From assembly GCA_963700925.1 (NCBI GenBank), contig OY969553.1, positions 620,001 through 684,000 of the forward strand: a stretch of 64,000 nt of DNA, written 5' to 3'. Source of the DNA: CAWJMD01 sp963700925 (GTDB lineage Bacteria > Actinomycetota > Actinomycetes > Actinomycetales > CAWJMD01). Positions 15,988 to 24,800 of the stretch are shown piece after piece. The position numbers and the translations under genes are program-made. Each line of letters starts with the position of its first letter. The first letter of the stretch is position 1. The notes beneath the pieces are model-generated. The model was not told the origin of the DNA and searched no databases. It was given only the letters and a program-made list of their open reading frames with translations.

Positions 15988-18347
15988 CGACGGTCTCGGC
16001 CGAGCCGACCAGCGCTCCAGTTCCAGCCATCGGCGAAACTCCCTCCCACAGCGTGCCTTTCGGTACCCATGGATGGCGGGTGTGGCGCGACGTGCTGCTG
16101 CGCACGACCGGTTTCCCGGTTGACCGGCTCGACGAGTTCCGCTCCGAGGCAGCCGCGTCCGCGGTGGACGACTTCCTGGCCGACCGGTGCGGGCGGGACG
16201 AGATCGAGCAGGTGCTTGGCACCGCTGTCGCGGACTCTTCGCGGGCGGCCGTCGGAGTCGCGTCCGACGCGCTCTTCAGGGAGGCCGTCACCTGGCAGAA
16301 CCCCGGCGTGCTCTCCACCCTGGACCGGCTGGTTCGTGAAGGGCCGGTCGCGGACCCTGGCTCGCGGCGCCGTCAGCGCGAAGAGGTCGTGGCTCGCTAC
16401 TGGCAGCGCTACTGCTCGAAGAACGAGACCATCGGGTTCTTCGGGCCGGTGTGCTGGGGCCTCATCGACGACGCCTCAGGGTTGGTTAGCGTCCCTGGGC
16501 CGCACCTCACGTCGAGGCGCCGTGTCTTCTTCGAGTACTGGGTGCTGGACGCCGTTGCGGCACTGCTCGACACGGACCCGACGGCACTTCCCTTGCTGGT
16601 GCCGCGGCTGCACCCCCACCTCGGCCTTGACGGGGGACAGGTCCTGCGTCCGGCTGCCGCACCCGCTGGGCTCCGGGCCGAGGAGCAGAGGGTCCTCGAG
16701 CACTGTGACGGCCGCAGGTCGGCCGGGCTCGTCGCCGCCGAGGTGGCTGCCGACCCCACGAGCGGCCTGCGAGATGCCGACGACGTCACCCTGCTCCTGC
16801 ACCGGTTGCGCGAGCGCGGTCTGCTGCGCTGGCAGGCCGACCTGCCGCAGACGCTGGATGCGGAACTCGTACTCGATCATCTCCTTGACGGCCTGCCTGC
16901 GGGTGTCGGGGAGACAGCCATGAGGGCCTGGGGCGACCTGTGCCATCGCCGCGAGCAGGTGGCCGCAGCCGCAGGAGACCCCCAGCAGCTCGCGAGTGCC
17001 CTGTCGCACCTCCACGACGGCTTCACCGCCCTCACCGGACGGGCGGGTGGCCAGCACGCGGGCGAGGCCTACGGCGGACGCACGCTCTGCCACGAGGAGA
17101 CGACCCGTGACCTGCAGGTGCGGATCGGCGCCGACGTGGTCGACTCGCTCACACCGGTTCTCGAGCCGCTCCTGCAGGCGGCCCGCTGGCTCACACAGCG
17201 ACTGGTCGAGGCGTACGGCGGCTCGCTCGAGTCGCTGGCCGACGAGCTGGACGACCCGTGCTCGCTCGCTGACGTCTGGTTCCTCGCGCAGGGTCCGCTC
17301 TTCGGAACCGGCGCCCGGCCCGTGGACGACGTCGCCGAGGACTTCGCCGCCCGGTGGGCCGAGCTGGTCGGTCTCGGCGACGACTCCACGACCGAGGCGC
17401 GCCTGGAGCTCTCGGCGGACACCTTCGCCGAGAGGGCGGCGGCGCTGTTCCTGGCGGAGCGTCCGGGATGGTCCGCCGGTCGGCTGCACAGCCCCGACCT
17501 GCACCTGTGCGCACGTGATGCGGAGGCGGTCGACGCAGGGGACTTCTTCTGGGTGCTCGGCGAGATGCACGCCGCCTGGGCGACGTTCGACTGCTCCGCT
17601 CTGACCGTGATGCACGACGAGCCGGAGGCCCTGCGCGAGTACCTGCGCGCCGACCTCGGGGGGCAGCGGATCCACCCGCTCGTGCCGGTGGGCTGGCCTC
17701 GGTACACGGGCCGGGTGTCCCAGAGCCTGGATGGCCACGACGACGTGCAGCTCGGATTCACGGAGGCACCGGGTGCCGACCCCGAGAGATTGCTCCCGGT
17801 CACCTCGATGCGTGTCGAGCGGACAACGTCCGGGCGGATCGTGGTTTCACCTGATGGGCGCAGATGGCCTCTGGTCGAAGCGTTCTCGGACCTCATCGCC
17901 ATGCACGCCGTCGACGCGTTCAAGCTGGTGACAGACCGTCCACACACACCTCGCCTGACGGTGGGGCGCGTCGTGGTGAGCCGCGAGACCTGGCGTACGA
18001 GCACCGACGCGCTCACCTGGCTCGGCGTGCAGGGTCTGCGCGACCGTTTCATCGAGGCCCGTGGCTGGCGCGCCGAGTGCGGCTTCCCCGAGCGCGTGTT
18101 CGTCAAGGTGGCTGGGGAGACCAAGCCGTTCTACGTGGACTTCTCCAGCCCCTTGCTGGTCTCGGCGATGTGCGTCGTCCTGCGCTCGGCGCGCAGCCGA
18201 CACGGGTCAGCGGCCGTCGTCGTCAGCGAGATGCTGCCCGCGCCCGAGCACGCGTGGGTGGCCGACGCTGCCGGAGCGCGGTACCTCAGCGAGCTGAGGC
18301 TGCAGCTGGTCGACCCGGTGGCGGCGGCCGAGGGGGCCGCACGATGA
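15984..18347 (+). CDS. LanB-like lantibiotic dehydratase, glutamylation domain only (copy 1)
   Basis: This 787-residue protein resembles the N-terminal glutamyl-tRNA-dependent domain of LanB dehydratases. It has VTWQNPGVL and RYWQRYCSKNETIGFFGP near residues 93-155, GRLHSPDLHLCAR and WVLGEMHAAWATFD near 500, ERVFVKVAGETKPFYVDF near 705, and ends near SELRLQLVDP. The separate C-terminal elimination domain of full-length LanB (about 1000 residues) is absent, as in small LanBs and peptide aminoacyl-tRNA ligases. Those enzymes use aminoacyl-tRNA to esterify Ser/Thr or extend peptides. No lanthipeptide-like precursor or LanC is visible, so the acceptor may be a carrier-bound intermediate (inference). 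It overlaps both neighbours by 4 bp. Confidence 0.85.
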   Translation: MTTVSAEPTSAPVPAIGETPSHSVPFGTHGWRVWRDVLLRTTGFPVDRLDEFRSEAAASAVDDFLADRCGRDEIEQVLGTAVADSSRAAVGVASDALFREAVTWQNPGVLSTLDRLVREGPVADPGSRRRQREEVVARYWQRYCSKNETIGFFGPVCWGLIDDASGLVSVPGPHLTSRRRVFFEYWVLDAVAALLDTDPTALPLLVPRLHPHLGLDGGQVLRPAAAPAGLRAEEQRVLEHCDGRRSAGLVAAEVAADPTSGLRDADDVTLLLHRLRERGLLRWQADLPQTLDAELVLDHLLDGLPAGVGETAMRAWGDLCHRREQVAAAAGDPQQLASALSHLHDGFTALTGRAGGQHAGEAYGGRTLCHEETTRDLQVRIGADVVDSLTPVLEPLLQAARWLTQRLVEAYGGSLESLADELDDPCSLADVWFLAQGPLFGTGARPVDDVAEDFAARWAELVGLGDDSTTEARLELSADTFAERAAALFLAERPGWSAGRLHSPDLHLCARDAEAVDAGDFFWVLGEMHAAWATFDCSALTVMHDEPEALREYLRADLGGQRIHPLVPVGWPRYTGRVSQSLDGHDDVQLGFTEAPGADPERLLPVTSMRVERTTSGRIVVSPDGRRWPLVEAFSDLIAMHAVDAFKLVTDRPHTPRLTVGRVVVSRETWRTSTDALTWLGVQGLRDRFIEARGWRAECGFPERVFVKVAGETKPFYVDFSSPLLVSAMCVVLRSARSRHGSAAVVVSEMLPAPEHAWVADAAGARYLSELRLQLVDPVAAAEGAAR

Positions 18348-21300
18348 CCGAGGCGAGGAAGCGGCGCGACGTGGTCGCACGCATCGCGGCCCACGCGGCG
18401 TCGGCGCCCGAGGCGGTCGCCGTCCGTCAGCACGGCGAGTGCTTCACGTACGGCGACCTGGTCGCCTCTGCGTCGACCCTGGCGACACACCTACGGGTGC
18501 TGGGCGCCGCACCGGAGGTGCGTGTCGGGGTCTGCGTCACCCGGCGCCCGCACGCGGCGACGGCGTGGGTCGCGGTGCTGGCCTCCGGCGCAGCGGTCGT
18601 GCCACTCGACCCGGCCTGGCCGCCGTCACGTCGCGCCGCCGTCCGGGCCGCCGCCGGGTTGGACCTCGTGGTCGTCGACGAGGGAACGCGGGGCCTGGAC
18701 GGGTTGGCGGGAGCCGCGACGGTCGACCTCAGCGTGCTGGGTCGCGACACCTTGGAGGGCTCGCCCCGACGGGCTCTGCCCGTCCTGGCCATCGACCCCC
18801 AGAGCGCGGCGTACGTGTTCTGCACCTCCGGCTCGACCGGCGTCCCGAAGGCTGTGGTGGTCGAGCACACCGCGCTCGGCGCGTACCTCGACGGTGTGGC
18901 ACCGATCCTCGGAATCGACCAGAACAGCGCCAGTCTCGCCTTCTCGGCCTTCGGCTTCGACGTCTCGGTCGAGGAGATCCTGCTGCCCCTCTCGTGTGGT
19001 GCGACCGTCGTGATGGCCGATGAGGCCGCACGCGCCGACCCGCGGTTGCTGGAGCAGATGGTGGCCGCCCACCGAGTCGGCGTCGTCAACCTGCCCGTAG
19101 CCATGCTTCCGCTGCTGGATCCCGCGTCGCTGCCGTCGGTGCACACCGTCGTGACGGGCTCGGAGTCGCCCGCACCCGAACAGGTGGCGCGCTGGACGGG
19201 ACTGTCCGAAACCGGTGGACGACGACGGCGTTTCCTCAACGGGTACGGCACCACCGAGACCGTGGTCACCTCCCTGATCCACCAGAGCGCCGACGCCGCC
19301 GACGGACCGGTGCCGATCGGGTACCCCGTCGACGGCTGCGTCGCGCTCGTCGTCGACGAGGCGCTTGAGCTGGTGGCGGACGGAGTGGCCGGAGAGCTGC
19401 TGATCGGTGGCGAAGCCGTGGCGCGTGGGTACCTCGGCGACCCGGTGACCACCGCCCAGCGGTTCGTTCCGGACCATCTGACCGGTCGGTCGCACGGACG
19501 GCTGTACCGCACCGGCGACCTCGTCTCGCGCGACCCGGCCGGGCCGCTCACCTTCCTCGGCCGGGTGGACCGGCAGGTCAAGATCCGGGGACAGCGTGTC
19601 GAGCCGGCGGAGGTGGAGGCGACACTGACCGCGCACCCGCTGGTCACCTCGGCTGCAGTGGAGCCAGTGTCGCCGAACGGGTCACCGTCCGCGCGTCGCC
19701 TCGTCGCCTTCTGCACCCCCGCCGACGCCCCGGCCGACGACCTGGTCGAGTGGTGCCGCGATCGGCTGCCCGCGTCGATGGTGCCCGCGGCTGTCGTCGG
19801 CTTGGACGCCCTGCCGCTCACAGCGTCCGGCAAGATCGACCGGACGGCCCTCAGGGCGATGGTCGACCTCGCACGCCCTACCGAGGAAGCGGACGTCGAT
19901 CAGTCTCTCGATCCCCTGTCCGCGGCGGAATCCCTTGTCGCAGCGGAGATGTCAAAGCTGCTAGGCCACCCGATCAACGCCTCCTCGGACGACTTCTTCG
20001 ACCACGGTGGACACTCGATCGCCGCGATGCAGCTCGCCTCGCTGCTGCGCGAGGGGCTCGGTCGGGCCGTGTCGGTCGAGGACGTGTACTCCGGCCGCAC
20101 GGTGGCAGGCATCGCCGAGCGCGCCACTGCGGCGGAACGTGACCACGGCGACGCCGTGCCGTCCGGGTCCGCACCACAGCTCTCGGACCCCCAGCGTCGC
20201 CTGTGGTTCCTCGACCGCCTGGCAGACGACACCTCGGCCTACAACATCGACGTGCTGCGCGAGCTCACCGGACCGGTCGACGCCGGCGCCCTGGCGGCTG
20301 CGCTCACCGCCGTACAGGAACGCCACGAGGTGCTGCGCTGGCGGATCCGCGAGACGGACGACGGTCTCGGGGCCGTCGACGTGGCACCACCGACCACCCA
20401 GGTCCCGCTCGCTCTGCACGACCTGACCGAGCCCGGTGCGAGGAGCCTTGCGAGCTGCCTCGCGGAACAGTCGTCGCAGCGCTTCGACCTGACGCATGGA
20501 CCCCTGTGGGCGGCCTCGCTGTGGCGGACCGGGCACCACGCGCACGTGCTGGCCCTCACCTTCCACCACGCGGTGTTCGACGGCTGGTCCGAGCGTCCGG
20601 TGCTCGAGGACCTGGCGAGCGCGTACCGGCAGGCGGCCTCCGGCGTCCGCCCAGCCCTGTCGCCCCTGCCCGCGACGTTCGCCGACTACGTGGCGTGGAA
20701 GCGCCGTCGCGACGCCGCCCGCGGGGCCGACGACGTGCAGTGGTGGGTCGAGAAGCTTTCCGGCGCACCGGAAGTCACCGACGTCCCCACGGACCGGCCG
20801 AGGCCCCCGGTGCAGACCTACCGAGGGCAACGAGTCGCGACCTGGCTCGACCCGGCCGAGCGGCAGCAGATCGACGACCTGGCCGCCACCTGGGCAGTCG
20901 GGGCGCCCGCGCTCTTCCTGACGGCCCTCGGCGAGCTGTGCCACCGGGTGTGCGGGCAGGACGACCTGGTGGTGGGCACGCCCGTCGCCGACCGTCGGCA
21001 CGAGTCCTTCTGGGACCTGGTCGGCTTCTTCGTCGAGGTGGTTCCGGTCCGCTTCCGCAGGCGACCCGAGCGGACGTTCCACGATGCGGTGCGCGACCGT
21101 TCCGCTGCGATGACCGAGGCACTGGGCCACCCGAGCGCGCCCTTCGAGAGCGTGGTCGCGGCGCTCGGCCTGCGCCGGTCACCGTCCAGGCAGCCGCTGG
21201 TGCAGGTGCTCTTCAACGCCTTCACCTTCCCCGAGTCGGGACTCGACCTGCCCGGTGTTGCCGACCGCAGGCTCGACGACGAGCCGCCCGGCTCACCCTT

Positions 21301-21880
21301 CGACCTGACCGTGTACGTCGCCGCGCGCGACGACCGATACCTCCTGGAGCTCGTCTACAACCCGGACCTGTTCGACCGGCAGCGGATGGACACCTTCGTA
21401 GAGGCCTACCGCGACCTGCTGATGCGACTGTGCTCGAACCCAAAGGTGCCCGTTGGCAACGTGCACGTGGCCTTTGCCGCCCTGCGCGCCGGCTTCAGGC
21501 AGTCGACGCCGTCGCACGGCGAGGGGCCCGCCGCCGTCCGCGCCGCCCCCGGCACGCCGTCGGAGGTCGCGGTCGCCGCCGTGTGGCGCGAGGTGCTCGA
21601 CTGCCCGGTGGGCGTGACCGACAACTTCTTCGACCTCGGGGGAACCTCGCTGGCAGCACTGAGCGTGCAGGCCGGCCTGGTCGACCGGCTCGGCCAGCAG
21701 GTGCCACTCGTGGACCTGTTCCGGTTCCCGACCGTGCGCAGCTTGGCCGCACACCTCGACGGCAGCACCCCGACGTCCCAGAGCTCCACCGACCGTGGCC
21801 AGGCGCGCGCCGCAGCGCGCCGGCAGCGGCGCGCCCACGCGGCACGGCGAGGCTCCAGCGCACATCGAGAGATCGGATGA
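18344..21880 (+). CDS. NRPS, domains A-PCP-C-PCP
   Basis: The protein has 1178 residues. The A domain (about 10-515) contains CTSGSTGVPKAVVVEH, NGYGTTET, YRTGDL, GRVDRQVKIRGQRVEPAEVE and SGKIDR. PCP1 has DDFFDHGGHS (Ser558). The C domain (about 605-1030) has HHAVFDG at 741. PCP2 has DNFFDLGGTS (Ser1102). The A-domain pocket residues read D-V-E-N-V-G-G-V-T(-K); Asp235 indicates an alpha-amino acid, but I cannot match the code to a known substrate. The second module has no A domain, so PCP2 must be loaded in trans. The A domain at the very N terminus suggests this protein starts the line. The C-terminal tail is an Arg/Ala-rich docking-like stretch. Start ATG overlaps the LanB stop. Confidence 0.93.
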   Translation: MTEARKRRDVVARIAAHAASAPEAVAVRQHGECFTYGDLVASASTLATHLRVLGAAPEVRVGVCVTRRPHAATAWVAVLASGAAVVPLDPAWPPSRRAAVRAAAGLDLVVVDEGTRGLDGLAGAATVDLSVLGRDTLEGSPRRALPVLAIDPQSAAYVFCTSGSTGVPKAVVVEHTALGAYLDGVAPILGIDQNSASLAFSAFGFDVSVEEILLPLSCGATVVMADEAARADPRLLEQMVAAHRVGVVNLPVAMLPLLDPASLPSVHTVVTGSESPAPEQVARWTGLSETGGRRRRFLNGYGTTETVVTSLIHQSADAADGPVPIGYPVDGCVALVVDEALELVADGVAGELLIGGEAVARGYLGDPVTTAQRFVPDHLTGRSHGRLYRTGDLVSRDPAGPLTFLGRVDRQVKIRGQRVEPAEVEATLTAHPLVTSAAVEPVSPNGSPSARRLVAFCTPADAPADDLVEWCRDRLPASMVPAAVVGLDALPLTASGKIDRTALRAMVDLARPTEEADVDQSLDPLSAAESLVAAEMSKLLGHPINASSDDFFDHGGHSIAAMQLASLLREGLGRAVSVEDVYSGRTVAGIAERATAAERDHGDAVPSGSAPQLSDPQRRLWFLDRLADDTSAYNIDVLRELTGPVDAGALAAALTAVQERHEVLRWRIRETDDGLGAVDVAPPTTQVPLALHDLTEPGARSLASCLAEQSSQRFDLTHGPLWAASLWRTGHHAHVLALTFHHAVFDGWSERPVLEDLASAYRQAASGVRPALSPLPATFADYVAWKRRRDAARGADDVQWWVEKLSGAPEVTDVPTDRPRPPVQTYRGQRVATWLDPAERQQIDDLAATWAVGAPALFLTALGELCHRVCGQDDLVVGTPVADRRHESFWDLVGFFVEVVPVRFRRRPERTFHDAVRDRSAAMTEALGHPSAPFESVVAALGLRRSPSRQPLVQVLFNAFTFPESGLDLPGVADRRLDDEPPGSPFDLTVYVAARDDRYLLELVYNPDLFDRQRMDTFVEAYRDLLMRLCSNPKVPVGNVHVAFAALRAGFRQSTPSHGEGPAAVRAAPGTPSEVAVAAVWREVLDCPVGVTDNFFDLGGTSLAALSVQAGLVDRLGQQVPLVDLFRFPTVRSLAAHLDGSTPTSQSSTDRGQARAAARRQRRAHAARRGSSAHREIG

Positions 21881-21887
21881 CGACGAG

Positions 21888-24800
21888 ATGACCGACCAGC
21901 ACCCCCAGGGGCCAGAGGCGCACCAGAGCGACCCGCATCCGGAAGCTGTTGCAGTGGTGGGGATGTCGGCCCGGGTACCGGGGGCCGACGACCTCGAGGC
22001 GTTCTGGTCCAACCTGGTCGACGGCACCGAGACCGTCACCTTCTTCGACCGGGGCCACCAGCTGGTGAACGGGGCCGAGGAGTGGGAGGTTGACGACCCG
22101 GACTTCGTGATGGCTACACCGGTGCTGCAGGGTGCTCAGGACTTCGACCCCGGACTGTTCGGCATGAGCACCCGTGAAGCCGAGCTGGCCGACCCTCAGC
22201 AACGCCTCTTCCTCGAGCAGTGCCATGCCGCCCTCGTCGACGCGGGCTGCGACCCAGGGCGTTTCGACGGCGACATCGCGGTCTTCGGCGGCTCGGCACC
22301 CAGCGTCTACCAGTGGCAGAACCTGCGCCAGAACCCTCAGGTGGCGGACGGCGCCGGTGAGCTGGGCCTCTCGGTCGGCAACAACCCCGACTACATCGCG
22401 ACGACGGTCTCCTACCGGTTGAACCTGACGGGTCCGGCCATGACGGTGCACACCGCCTGCTCGACGTCACTCGTCGCGGTGCACTTGGCGTGCGAGGCCC
22501 TCCGCTCGGGCGAGTGCGACATGGCGCTCGCCGGTGGGGTGTGCGTCGAGCTGCCTCTGGAGAAGGGCTACCGCAGCTCGCCGGGCTTCACGTCCGGCGA
22601 CGGCCACTGCCGACCCTTCGACGCCCAGGCCGACGGCACGATCTGGGGCAGCGGCGTCGGCGTCGTGACGCTCAAGCGGCTGTCGGACGCCATCGCCGAC
22701 GGCGACTCCGTGCGCGCCGTGATCCTCGGCGACGCGGTCAACAACGACGGCTCGGCCAAGGTCGGGTTCTCGGCGCCGAGCGTGCAGGGTCAGTCGGCAG
22801 CCGTCAGGCAGGCGCTCAGCGTCGCCGACGTCGACCCGCGGACGATCTCGTACGTCGAGGCGCACGGCACCGGGACCGCGCTCGGCGACCCGATCGAGAT
22901 CCAAGCGCTCAGTGGGGTTTACGGCGGGTCGAGCGACGACAAGGGGTGGTGCGCCGTCGGCTCGGTCAAGTCGAACTTCGGTCACCTCAGCCAGGCGGCC
23001 GGCGTGGTCGGCCTGATCAAGACGGTGCTCAGCCTCGAGCACGGGATGATCCCCCCGACGATCAACTACTCGCGCGCGAACCCGGCGATCGACTTCGAGA
23101 GCTCCCCGTTCTACGTGGCCTCCACCCTGACCGCGTGGCGGCGCTCGGAGGAGCCGCGGCGGGCGGCGGTGAGCTCGTTCGGGATCGGCGGCACCAACGC
23201 GCACGTGGTGCTGCAGGAGGCTCCGGTGGGTGCCGCGAGAACGCCCGCGACACCGGATGAGAGGGACGCCCACCTGCTCCAGGTGTCCGCCGCCGAGCCG
23301 CAGGCGCTGGCTGACAGCGCGCAGCGGCTCGCCGACCACCTCGAACGATCCGACGACGTCGGGCTGGAGGACGTCGAAGCGACTCTGCGACAGGGGCGTT
23401 CGCAGTACCCGCACCGCCTGGCGGTGGTCGCGCGTGACCGCGCCGAAGCGGTCCGCGCGCTGCGAGACGGCAAGACGCCCACGGCACTCGCGACTGACCC
23501 GCCGAAGGTCGCGATGCTGTTCTCCGGGCAGGGATCCCAGTACGCGGGTATGGGCCGCGAGCTCTACCGGCAGGAGCCTTCATTCCGGGACGCCTTCGAC
23601 GAGTGCACGGCCCACCTGGCCGGTCACCTGGACATCGACTTGAGCAGTCTGGTGCTGGCTGGCGATGAGACGCGCTCGACCGCGGACGAGCTGCTGCGCA
23701 GGACCGCGTACACGCAGCCGGCGCTGTTCAGCGTCGAGTACGCCCTCGCGCGGCTGTGGGAGAGCTGGGGGGTTCGCCCGCAGGCCATGATCGGCCACTC
23801 GATCGGCGAGTACGTGGCGGCCACTCTCGCAGGGGTTTTCACCCTGCCGGCCGCGCTGCAGCTGGTTTCGGCACGCGGTGCGTTGATGCAGTCGATGCCG
23901 GCCGGGGGCATGCTCGCCGTCACGGCAGACGAGGACGAGACACTCTCTCGCCTGGCCGATCTCGGCGGCACCTCGCTAGGCGTCGCCACCGTCAACGGGC
24001 CCGGCACCTGCGTCGTTGCCGGACCCCTCGACGAGCTGTCGGCGTTCGCCGAGAAGCTGCGTGCCGACGGCCTGGGCTGCAAGCAGCTGAAGACCTCGCA
24101 TGCCTTCCACTCGGCGATGATGGACCCGGTGGTGGAACCGTTCACGGAGCTCGTCGCAGGTGCCGCCCCGTCCGCCCCACAGGCTCGGATGATGTCGAAC
24201 GTCACCGGTACCTGGATGACCGACGAGCAGGCTTGTGACCCGGCGTACTGGGCGCGCCACCTCCGCGAGCCGGTGCGGTACGGCGACTGTGTCGCAACCC
24301 TTCTCGCGGACGGCGACTACCGCCTGCTGGAGTGTGGCCCCGGACAGCAGCTGAGCAACCTGGCGAGGATCCAGCTCCCACGCGGAGTCCGTCCCCTGCA
24401 CAGCATTCCCGGCCCGGACGAGAAGCGGTCCGAGCGGCAGGTGCTGCTGTCGGCCGCCGGAGCCCTGTGGACCGAGGGCGTGCCGGTGGAGCCGACCACC
24501 CGCGGGGCCCGAGTGCGTCTGCCCGGGTACCCGTACCAGCGGTCCCGGTGCTGGGTCGACCCGACGCCGGGTGCCGCCGCGGTGGCTGTCGCGACGACGG
24601 GCTCGGGTCGGCCGCACGCTGAGACTCGTGCGGCACCGGCGTTCGAGCTGCCGATGTGGTCGCAGCTGCCTCCGACTCCGCCCGCCCCGCTGACCGCCGG
24701 CGAGCGGTGGATGGTCCTGGTTGCCGACCAGATCGGCGACGAGGTCGTGCGAGAGCTGCGGGATGCCGGCTCCGACGTACTGGTCGTGCGTGCCGGCGAC

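Noticed and set aside
15984..18347. Classical lanthipeptide cluster
   Set aside because: No precursor peptide, LanC, LanT or elimination domain is visible, and the neighbours are NRPS/PKS genes.
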